Below are positions 24,341-34,900 of a DNA stretch of 64,000 nt, one piece after another (positions within the stretch are counted from its first letter, which is position 1; each line of letters begins with the position of its first letter). A program made the position numbers and the translations under genes. The stretch comes from Acholoe squamosa (Eukaryota; Annelida; Polychaeta; Phyllodocida; Polynoidae). The stretch is from the NCBI GenBank assembly GCA_949317995.1, contig OX439040.1, positions 70,529,972 through 70,593,971 on the forward strand, read 5' to 3'. The notes beneath the pieces were generated by a model. That model was given only the letters and a program-made list of their open reading frames with translations. It did not search any database and was not told the origin of the DNA.

Positions 24341-25150
24341 AGAACCTGGTGGACAAAGAACCTTACTAATGTGGTTTCTCAGTGGAAAGTGTGGTCAGTG
24401 GTTTTCAAACAAATGACCCTTCTGACACTTTGACACCTTTCAGGGGTAAACTCAGCGCATAGCTACAGCTACTGAAAACCGTTCGATTCTTATAGGTATG
24501 GTCAGTGGTTTTCAAACAAATGACCCTTCTGACACTTTGACACCCTTCCTCCAGGGTTGCTAATTGAGAACGTACAGGGAAACCACACACTGCAGGTCCA
24601 AAAGTTTTTATGGCCTATAATGTCACTTTCAATGGGGATAAAAATAACCTCCTCTTGTGTCCACTTGTAGGTGTAAAATCTCTCACTAATAAATGTGTTG
24701 ATCACACACAGTTAGGGGGCCCACCAGGTTTTTCCAGAGAGCCTTTTATCAACATGTTCCAAATTATAACCTTTTACATGTTGCACCCTACCATGAGATG
24801 AGTACCCTTGTCATAACATGTTCCCCACCACCACCACCCCCTCCGCAGCCTCAGTCAGCTTCTATTGAAACCAGTTCAATAGCCTGGGATCGGTTCTTCA
24901 CTCAACTGCATGTGTAAAAGGTTGACCACAAGAACCTGGCGAGGGTGACGGAGCGCCTTACTAATGGTTTCTCAGTTGAAGTATTATAGTTGTGGTCCGT
25001 GGTTTCAAGCAAATTACACTTTGACACCATTCCTCCAAATGTACACCTACAAAGGGAAGAGGATGGCTGCCTCCCCCTCCTCCAGTGCACACTTGTGTGT
25101 AAAAAGTCTCCCGCTAATAAACCTGTTCACGCACAATCAGGGGGCCTCAC
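24341..25150 (+). repeat. Diverged tandem duplication (about 585-bp offset) with an inner duplication
   Basis: AAGAACCTGGTGGACAAAGA and the following CCTTACTAATGTGGTTTCTC near 24340 recur near 24920 with changes. Further blocks in the same order also match: GTGGTCAGTGGTTTTCAA with GTGGTCCGTGGTTTCAAG, and TCACTAATAAATGTGTTG with CGCTAATAAACCTGTTC. Inside the first copy, GGTCAGTGGTTTTCAAACAA to ACTTTGACACC is itself duplicated (24391 and 24498), with dispersed repeat B between the two copies. Confidence 0.7.
24442..24486 (+). repeat. Short dispersed repeat B, copy 2
   Basis: Same ordered sequence as at 14531-14573 (GGGGTAAACTCAGCGCATAG, then CTACAGCTACTGAAAACC). Confidence 0.65.
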
Positions 25151-25428
25151 CTTAGACAAGAATCTAAAATTTGATCTGGAATGTGTATTCACTCTTGCAG
25201 CTGATGTTAAGTCACCCCCTATGTAAAACATCTGCTGGGAAAACTAGCTCACTGCCTGGGATGTGGCGTGTAAAGGGTTGGGAGGGCAAGCCTGCCCCCA
25301 CCACCGCGAGCCCACACACCTATTGGCTCTCACTGGTTTGTGGACGAATAACAAACAATTTTCTTTTGATGTTCAAGCTAGAGTAAAGGAGGAGGAAAAA
25401 AACTTAGGTCGGGTAAGTAGGTGTAAGA

Positions 25429-25463
25429 GGGGTAGGGTAGGGTAGGGTAGGGTGGGGTAGGGG
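25429..25463. repeat. (GGGTA)n run
   Basis: About six GGGTA pentamers, one interrupted by an extra G run. It resembles degenerate telomere-type repeats but is pentameric and short, and it is G-quadruplex capable. Confidence 0.8.
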
Positions 25464-25758
25464 TAAAGTATGGGGTGGGGGCACCCCTTAAGCAAATGGG
25501 GGGAGGGGAAAACCGTCCCACACTCGTGTATACATGTATAACATAATCACAACCCGCGCACGAAAAAAAGAATGGCTGATGTCGTAGTCGCTTTGCTTTA
25601 AAAAAAAACCAAAAAAAAACACTGCTGGTGCTGCTGGTGCTAGTGCTGCTGGTTTAAAAAAAGGGTTCATGAACAACGGAAAGCCACGAGTCACCAAGCG
25701 ATGGGAGAAGTGAATCGAGAGCACACTTAGTGACCTTGATGAACTTTTCAGTGCAATA

Positions 25759-25805
<47 letters not shown>
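25759..25805. repeat. (GA)n microsatellite
   Basis: GA dinucleotide run of about 46 bp. Confidence 0.95.
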
Positions 25806-25807
<2 letters not shown>

Positions 25808-26225
25808 ATTTCTAGAGCGTGACAGCACAGGCAGCAGCAGCTGACAGCTTATGTTTCTAGACACCGGAAGAGGCTGGTGAAGCAGATGACACTCCTAAGG
25901 AGCTCGAGGATAGCTACTGATAAGGGTGTCACAAAGGATCCTCAACAATGTACGATAAAAAGGAATTTCTTTTGGCATGGAGGTAATGTAATATCCATTT
26001 ATGGCGTTAGTATGTTTGTTAAGTGCAAATTAAACAAAATAATTACGAATTTAATTGATATTCCCATGGTACTATATTTTGCATGTGCGTTTGATGTTTA
26101 CCGGAAGTAGGTCTATTCTGACCTCTTCTTCTAGACATCACCATTTGGGTGAATTTGTAGAAGTGTCTAGGCTGGACGGTTGAATATTAGGGGTAATATC
26201 TCCCCACAACGTCCAGTTCAACATA

Positions 26226-27162
26226 ATGAGTGATGTATCCTTTATACAAGCTAATAATGTATTAAAGGGACACATTACAAAAAAAGATTATGAACTAAAT
26301 GAGCAGGCTGGACTTGATGACAGTACCCATTATGATGCAATTACGCCAGCTGATCAAAAAAAATGTATGACACTAAAACCTTGTCAAACAATAATCCTAC
26401 TGCTTTGCAAAGGACGGTCTATTAAGAAATGTCCCTTCAATTCAGTAGACATGCTAGGGAGGGCCTCCATGACTTGCAGAAGGAGCATTTTGTCTGAAAC
26501 ATGACGACAATGGGATTGAATACTGTACCTTGAGCCATAATGTGGCAGAGAAAAATCATCAGGGTTTTTCACAGCAATCTAAAGAACATGATCAAAGAAT
26601 GTATGGGACTGGGGGTCCAAACTGCCCATTAAAGTCTATGAAAACCTACCTAGGTAAATTACATCCAGACATACCATCTTTCTTCCAAACACCCACCTGG
26701 TATACTGAAAGGGCAATGGGGGTCAACACTATTGGAAAGCTTATGGCTAACATTTCTTAAGATGCACAGTTATCTAAGATTTATACAAATCATTGTATAA
26801 GGGCAACTACAGTAACCAAACTAAGGAGGAAGGGGGTGGTAGATAAGGACATCAAAAGTGTCACTGGCCATAAGGCTGAAACAAGTATTGACTACTACAG
26901 TCGTACCCCTGATAATGTAAGATGTGACATGGCAATGAAACTTGCCAATATTGGTGACAATCATGTATGTGTTGCACAGAAAAAAGTATGTGCTGAAGGT
27001 GCTCAAGTAGGTCATGAAGGTGCTCTAGTGAGCACTCAAGCGCACCAAGTAGCAGTGAAGACAACACAGCAAAATATCAATGTGAAAGATATGGGACAGA
27101 GCACTATCCTGTTTTCAAATGTACAATTCCACAACTGCCATGTGAACATACATATGAAGTAA
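26226..27162 (+). pseudogene. Broken Crypton/DUF3504-type tyrosine recombinase
   Basis: Successive frames on the + strand together resemble the recombinase domain of Crypton transposons and their domesticated relatives (ZMYM/QRICH1/KCTD1-like DUF3504 proteins). The N-terminal part (from ATG 26226) has ANNVLKG and an HYDAITPADQKK block. An HAREGLHDLQKEHF block, equivalent to the family's RRGREGL segment, lies in another frame near 26450-26500. The C-terminal part has NHCIRAT (about 26790), VTGHK and YYSRTPD, supplying the catalytic Arg, the GHK and the nucleophilic Tyr region of tyrosine recombinases. Breaks are a frame change near 26365, an in-frame TAA at 26423, a frame change near 26503 and an in-frame TAA at 26758. 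The family usually uses a single uninterrupted domain, so this copy is inactive. Confidence 0.8.
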
Positions 27163-27600
27163 AATTCAATGACTTGATGTGAAAGTTATTATTTTCTATC
27201 AATAACTAAACTGTTCATTATTAGTATGAAAAAGTAAAACGAAGGTGGATATATACTACATGCCACTACAATGTATAAGAAATACATTTATACTTTTCTA
27301 TTTGTTCTATTAAAATCTTTTTGTTGAGTTTTGAAACAGTGTGTGTCCTCTCCTTTGTCCATAAAACATTACAAGACTACAGGCAGGAAAACAGAATAAG
27401 GCGCTTTAAATAATATATGCTCCCTTTGTGCGTCCTAGTGTCAAAATGAGGTCATCCGCCTACTTCCGCTGAAACAAACATGGTGAAGGTGAGACGAAAT
27501 TTCTACCGCTCGATGTGAGAAAATGTCTTCTCCTGCAGTTATTCCATGGTTATTAGGTAAGATGTTAATACAAGATGGATGAATTTGTGTGGTAAACGCA
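27163..27600. other. Non-coding stretch downstream of the Crypton remnant
   Basis: AT-rich, with no gene or repeat that I can support. It probably includes the 3' flank of the element; its terminal repeats were not identified. Confidence 0.35.
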
Positions 27601-27710
27601 TTAATCAATGTTATGAGGCAACACTCGAGGGTTTAGGGTTCGATATTCCACAGCGGGTCATGGAATATCAAACCCTAAACCCACGAGTGCTGTCTCATAA
27701 CATTGATTAA
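27601..27710. mobile_element. Foldback/MITE hairpin with 50-bp arms bounded by TTAA
   Basis: The arm 27601-27650 pairs with 27661-27710 at 46 of 50 positions, and three of the four mismatches are G-U compatible in RNA. The loop is 10 nt. The ends read TTAATCAATG and CATTGATTAA, so a TTAA target duplication is plausible, though the inner ends do not begin with CCC as in piggyBac. No coding content. A transcript would form a miRNA-like or siRNA-like hairpin. Confidence 0.85.
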
Positions 27711-28520
27711 TAGCTTATTGAAAGTGTCTCACCCAGCATTGTCTGCTAACACCCTCTTCAGACTAGGGCTATGGATTTCCAAATGGTCTTTAGCACATGG
27801 TGCCACCTCTTGAATACATCAATTAACTGGTCAAGGGCTCCATCAATCCAATTAGGTCCGAAGTAATAATCCAAATAGTAAGGATACTAATACGCTTACA
27901 TAGATGTAGTGAAAGGAGATATCTAATTTGCCCAGTACTTTCTCTCTTCCTAAAATCCCACCACAATAAAAAAAATATCTCTCATAATCTGATTATAAAT
28001 TTTGATGACTTTGTACTTATGGGTGGCTCATTCTATATAGGGGTTCAATTTTTCACACCTGGTGACGTTCTCAGGTGTTCTACCGCTTCCTACCAGGTGT
28101 CAGTACCTATCAGTGCTAGACCTCTTTTATATAGTCATTGGTATTCTCCCATGACTTGTGATCAACTTCGCTGGTTGGATTTTCTTAGAGATATTTTTTT
28201 TGACGATCCATGTTATATCACCAAAGCCAAGGTGGAATTTAATGAGGGCCAGTTCTAAAATATTCGTGCTTAACTGTATTCTACACAAAGAGCAAACGAA
28301 AGAGTTAAGAAGACTTTCAAAACTCACAGCAAAAAGTGCCCTGTATTAGTGCCTGCAGATTTCACCAATAACTCGATGACATATTTCTACAGTGTAGTAA
28401 ATGGTCCATACTGTCCTCTGTAAATTGCTCCATTAGGATACTGTGTGGTATCCCCAGGACCTTATACACAACGATTATATGAATTAATGACAAGAAGACT
28501 CTCGTGATTTGCATATATAT
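27711..28520. other. Non-coding stretch
   Basis: A 79-codon frame (28019-28258) and the following overlapping frame (28158-28349) have unrecognised content. They might be mobile-element debris, but no diagnostic motif is visible. Confidence 0.3.
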
Positions 28521-28524
28521 ATCC

Positions 28525-28530
28525 TTTATT
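28525..28530 (-). terminator. Candidate polyadenylation signal for the SLCO gene
   Basis: AATAAA on the minus strand about 1 kb past the stop codon at 29528. It is the first canonical hexamer I noticed downstream. Position and orientation fit, but 3' UTR length is unverified. Confidence 0.3.
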
Positions 28531-28951
28531 GTTCAATGAGATTATATCCTCTCTTTTGGAGCTTACAAAAAATAAATAGTTACAAGAACATTTTGAATCT
28601 TTAAATATTAAACATGAACATAATGCTATCATGACCAGCTAATTGAGATTACTATATAAAATTATGCAAACTATCAGAATGTCAGGTGAAGGAGTTTCTG
28701 TAACAATTATGAAATATTATACCTTCTAGTCTCATATAAATAGTCTGTAAATTAATAGTATTTATAATCTAATTATAATTTCCATTGTAATAATCACTCT
28801 CATATCAATCATACCAACTAAGATCAAAATACCATCTAGTGATCACAGCCTCTTTCATACATGACAACATAGACACTACAAAGATATAGCTGCATATCAG
28901 CATAACTGTGAACAATGGGTAGATATGAATATACTTTAGGCCCTACATATG

Positions 28952-28952
28952 T

Positions 28953-29031
<79 letters not shown>
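28952..29031. repeat. (CA)n(TA)n compound microsatellite
   Basis: A CA run of about 25 bp joined to a TA run of about 55 bp, in the inferred 3' UTR or flank of the SLCO gene. Confidence 0.95.
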
Positions 29032-29033
<2 letters not shown>

Positions 29034-29527
29034 CATGTGGTAGAATGAAACTGCATAACTTATGTTTTCTACTAGTATGTGAAAGGCACTTTTGTTGCCA
29101 CCTGAGAGATAGAAGGAGAACAATATGAACATGCTCACTTTTAGCTATACATTTTCATCAAGTTATTTACATTTACTATATGTAAAAGACATAGGGTAGT
29201 ACATACTCAGTATCTAAGCCATATATTTATACATAACATTTTACATCTTTGATAAGAAAATAAAATTTGACTAACAATACAGTACATAGGGTGCGGGTTA
29301 GCCTGACACAAGGCTAACTCAAATCACACAGCTCCCATTCAGATAATAATGATTATATAATTATTTTGCACGCAAAGAAAAAATAATTTGCACCATTTTA
29401 GGACTCAGGACACTCTCCACAGCCAATCATTCCTAATTATTCTCAAAAATATTTATGTAGATACATATAAATCAATACATAATAATGGTCAGTTCACAAT
29501 AATATATCATCTAATATACCCTTTCAT

Positions 29528-29823
29528 TCAGATCCTTTGATCACTATTAACCATGGGTTCTGCTTCGGGAACTGTATTGTCAGCCATCTTAGATACACCG
29601 TCCTTGCCCTTTTCCTTTTCCGCCTTTCGCTTCATAGTGATAAATGCAATAAGAATACATAGACCGGTCAGGATAATGAAGACTGCTGTCACCCCATGGA
29701 GCAGGAACCGGAAGATGTTATTATTGTACAGGATACACGTTGTTTGTCCTTCACAGGAAGTGTCACTCACTGCACATGCGCTGTCTATCATCTTTCCATA
29801 GATAATGGGTCCTGGGATGGCAG
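29528..29823 (-). CDS. SLCO terminal exon
   Basis: 296 bp to the stop codon, residues 583-680, with acceptor CACAG. It encodes IPGPIIYGKMIDSAC, a cysteine-containing loop (C..C..GQTTC), the last span (about 28 residues) and a Lys/Glu-rich cytoplasmic tail ending near VNSDQRI. In some family members the tail end binds PDZ proteins, but no clear PDZ ligand is present here. Confidence 0.93.
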
Positions 29824-31851
29824 CTGTGTGAAGAGAATTGTCAAAATGACAATATGAGTAAAATTTAATGTGAAGTCAGTACTGACAGGTTGAATTGGTG
29901 AGGGTTTCATATGCTAAGGGTAATGCAGTAGTCACCCTCTTCATGAAGCACAGGTGGAGTCATTCAAGGTACATTACATACCAGTGCTTATTTGAGACCC
30001 TGGTGCTTAAGTCAGCCATTGCAAATCGGTCTCAAATAAGTGCTGGGCATACAAGGGTATCAAAGCCAATGTTCAGCACTAAAACAGTATTCAAATAAGT
30101 GCCTGTCTCAAATAAGGGGTACAAAGGTATTGGTATCAATTTAAGTGCTCGGGCGCTTAAACGGGGTAGGTAGAGTTAATGTTATGTAAAGGTATAAAAT
30201 GGTCTTACCTAGAACACTAGTCAGTACGTTGTTTACACCCAGGGCTATAGACTTTTGTTTGGGGGCCACAGACCTTTGGGGAAAAACAGCAAAGTTTGTC
30301 TTTACCCAAACATCAAATACTAGCTGCGTGTTGTTCATGTCCAGTATTTCAAATGCATGAATGCACCAATGGCATATGCCAAATCTGCACTACCTCAATG
30401 CATAATGCCTATTCATTGTAGTCATCAACATAATGCACTAATGCAGAGCTGATGTGTTAGAAATGAACATTCAAATGCATACTTATTACATTGAGGTTAA
30501 TAGCCATTTCTCTGAGCTCGGCAATGTAGATGTTATCCCTAAAACTTGTAGGAATCAACAAAATAGGCCTTATGTGAAGAATCCTTACACTGTGATAAAT
30601 GTACCGGGTATTCAACATTAGTATAACAAAATTCATGCACTGCATGAAATTATGGATTCCAGCAACTTTCCTCAAAGCTCAAAGTTAATTAATGTAGTTC
30701 CTGCAACTGCAACAAACTTAAAACAACTTTCTGCTTAGAACTATGTCCATTATCTACTTTAATATTTGCAGTGACATGTGTAAAAAGACCCTCATTTACC
30801 TGATAAGAATGGCTACAATGGGTGAGGTGCCCATGCAGCATGAGAAGGTGGTGATGAAGATGAGAATGGCATAAGGTATCATGGTGGAACAACCGCTATC
30901 ACACAGTCCCGCTGTGGCACTGCCTGACAGGACATCACCAGCTATACAACTACAGTTAGAAAAACTCTGAAACAGGGAAGAAAGCATGAATATCAGAGTC
31001 AGTAAATTTAATAATGTTATTTTTTCTATTTATTCTTTGGGAATACTTTTCATTAACTGTCTCTCTTTTATAAGAGGTGTGCATAATCAATTGCTTAAGG
31101 ACAAGTGTCTCGTGGCCATTTTGGGAACTAAAGCTAAATTGTCTAGTTTGGCAATACCCAAAAGCTAATTTCTATCAGTAACAGATTAGATACAACTCTA
31201 GACAGGCTAGGTTGCTTTTCAGGAGACACCCAGGTCTATAGTACAAGCGGTGAACCCACTTTCCTCTAGCCTACCCCTCAATTTCCAGCTGTAAGATCAA
31301 GGTGACATAAGGTGTAAACAATAAGGTGACTATTTTCTATGGATCTTTTATATAACTATAGAATATGAAATATCCTTAGATTCTAAAGACAAACATACAG
31401 CTAGGTCTGAGCTGACACCTGTACACCCAGCATGACAGGCAGAGAAGTAGTTGACGTCCCTTCCACACACAGGCAGGAAGGTGGCCGCTGCACACGAACA
31501 GTTGTTCATACATGTATCTAACATGGAGTTTACACTGAAATAGAAGTAGCCTCATATTAAACTGAGTTTTAAAAATCATTGTGATCAACATTATAAGTCA
31601 TAATGTTAAAATATCAGTTCAAATATTACAGAGTATTTCCTCTCAGAACAAGAGACCCTTGTACCGTGCATTTATTCTTGATATTCTCATCGGAATAGTT
31701 ATTGAGGTATATCTGTCATTGAAGACTGCCTATAGCGGGAGCCTCTAACTAACATAATCACCAGCAGATGGCACATAAAAATCAGGTATTACTGTTGAGA
31801 GCTACCCATTGCCCTCAGTCTGCAATGATCAGACCTCAAAGTCTATTAACC

Positions 31852-31926
<75 letters not shown>

Positions 31927-34900
31927 GGGTCATTCCAAGATTCACTGCACATGTGGTTCCTTGTGCATATAATTGCAAGGGAAATACTTCTACATCACCA
32001 ATAATATTTTTATTCCTTAGTGGGGGTCATAGCTACGATTTCCATATGGTTTTGGTGAGTCTTGGGGCATAATTTATTTTTTATATGCATTCAATTATGA
32101 ATTTTCAAAAGTAGAACGTACCCTAGGAGGGTCTTCCATAAAAATCTTTTTTTATGTACTCCATGATTTACCCATGCCAGGTACATATAAGTGATTTTCA
32201 ATGCACACCACTGTCAGTAATGTTCCAGGGACGTTACTGATGGTTACAGATATTACTGGATGGTCAAAGTTATATTTTTATAGTATCAACCTACCACCTT
32301 GTATAGTGTTTGTAGCATTTCTACTCAATTGTAGACTTGTCTGGCTTATGTGAAAAGAGTACTTGGTGTATGTAAAGATACATTTTAGCACCACATATGA
32401 ATAGGGAACGTTACTGATGGCTACAAGCATTTTTGAGATGAATAGAGTTCTACTTTTATAGTGCCAACCTATTATCTTGCATGGTATTCTTTTATCATTG
32501 TTTATGTGATGCCAATGGAATATGATGATGTATAGATGAGCCATTCTTTGAGAGGTTAATGAATAGGGAATGTTACTGATGGTACATGGGATATGGCCTC
32601 TACGCAGGTACTGACTATGCAGTACAAGTATTATATATCAGGCTCATTGTAATTATTCTGTACAGTAGTTCTACTAGAAGCAATGGACAGTAAAGTGTAG
32701 AGGCAAGGAGAAAGGGTGCTCCGTGCTAAAAGTCAACTTTACAATTCAAATCACTAGCTTTACAGTGATACATAGCATGAGAAGATACTCCTGTTAGTTT
32801 TGGAGGAATGGCTTGCTAGATATGGGTAGGTGTGACCATTTTAAATATGTTAATAGGCTCTATGTATAATTGGTCATGAGATATATAGCTAATTAGCATA
32901 AATTATGCTAATTAGCTAAATTCATATAAATTTTTATTCTTTTGCCCATAACTTTTGATCTAGAAATGTTTTTTTTCATTCTGTTTTCACCATAGTAAAC
33001 CTTGTGGGATGTTCCTTCAAATGGGATCATTGATTTTCCTATTTAGAATGAAAATCATGTTTCCATGGCAACAGAAATCAACAAAAATGCCTATTTTGGC
33101 CCAAAAACATTCTTTTTACATGCCAAATTTGGAACCTTTCCACCCAAAATAGAACGTTTTATCAAAAACCATTGAATTCTCCATAAAAAAGTACCCTATA
33201 ACAGTTTTAGTCATATTTTTCCTATTCTAGTCCATAGTGGTGCCCCCTGGTGGCTAAATCTGGTACTAAATCCCGCAGTAACTGTCCTTTCTGCTTGCTG
33301 GCTCACACTGTTAATATAGTCATTGTATGAAAGATATTGAATGAGCTAGGCTAAAGGTAAGAAATAGGAGAATAAGTTCCCAAATTTTCAGAGTTTCCAA
33401 CTTTTCCGCCAATGTGTAACTTCAAGAGTTTTCGAGCCTCACTTTAACTTTTTGGTATACATAAAGTCATACATTGTACCAGTCTGGCTACAATATTTGG
33501 TGTTTCTAGGAGTCTTAGTAGTGGTGTCATTCATGTTTGATTACGATAAGTAACGTTCCCCTTTTTTAGAAGGTTTTACGGCATCTGTGATGTGTCAGGA
33601 CAAAGTTAACATGGTAACATATAGTTAAAAAAAAAGAAAAGAAAAAAGAGAACAACATGGGACATTGCCACTGGAGACATAGGACATGACTATTTTTCAA
33701 AAGAAAAGAAACATAGTGACATTGCCCCATCTAGGGCCACAAATGTTCCTTAAATCATTTAAGTGATAAACCCACCTGATTGTATCTGGCATGCCCTGTA
33801 TAACAGGAGTGGGGCATCCTAAGAAGATGGAAGCAATGAAGGCAGTGGTCCCTATACCCAGACCTATCAACACCAACTTAGCAGACCCCAGAGGTGTCAG
33901 CTCCAGGGCTGAGGCTATGTAACCACCAGTAAAAGTGCCTGTGGCTACTGCTAAGGCTGTCACAATAGCTACAAAAATGGAGGAATATGGCATGAAGTAG
34001 ATATGACAACAGAAACAGTTAATGATAATCAATGATCATACACACAACGCACAGATTTACACTTAATTCGATGTAGATTTGATAATTAATTTTTCATTTT
34101 GTTTTCCAATTGAATAGATCTCTTGCAATTGATGTACCTATATGACACATCAATGTTATATATAAATCCTGACAGACACCATAGAGGTACTTTGAGGGCA
34201 CTGTAAATTCGTGAAAAAGATATGAACTGATTAGCTTGATAAAGAAATGAATAACAAGACAGTTGGTTATTTGCTATGGAATGGCTTTGAACCCACTGGC
34301 AAAATGTCTATGTTAGTGAAAAAGTATCCACTTAAGTTGAAGACAGGTTAGAGACGCTTTTCCTGCTTAGGGATAGAGGCAAGGAGCCTCTGGGTCGGGG
34401 GTGGTGCTGGTCAAGAGGTTACTAATACCCCAACTGTACACAAAGTATAACTATACTGGCGCCGTCTAGTGTGGACTCTTGGCCCATAAACACTTTGATA
34501 CCAAGTCAGGGGAAGTGGAAGACATTAAAATCTCAATGGTTCTTATTTCAGAGTTGATTACTATTTTTCACACACCAAGTCTAAAACCTTTATTAATAGA
34601 ATGAAGGGATTTTAGATTTGTACCTTTCACACCCTAAACTGTTAGACTGGGTCAAGGGTTTTGCAGTAGATCGCTTCTGTTGTTTTTAAACAGTAGGATT
34701 TGCTGTTAGTACAAATGCTACATCACGATGTGGATTGCCCTGTACCAAATACAGTGGTCTATATATCCCATTTACAATTGGGGCTGAGAGTGTAATTCCT
34801 GCCAATGTATACAACAGGAAACTGAAGATTCCTTATGTTTAATTTTCAAAGTCTTACTTACAGTACACATTTTTTTCTGAGGGCATACTCTTCAAAACCT

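Noticed and set aside
25429-25463. Interstitial telomere or viral telomere-like repeats
   Set aside because: The unit is a GGGTA pentamer, only about six copies long and with interruptions; it is better described as a simple repeat.
28019-28349. Overlapping 79- and 63-codon frames near the end of the SLCO gene
   Set aside because: Considered as mobile-element or extra exon sequence, but no splice signals or family motifs support it.
31768-32072. Ile-Tyr-repeat frames
   Set aside because: Translation of a TA microsatellite in an SLCO intron.
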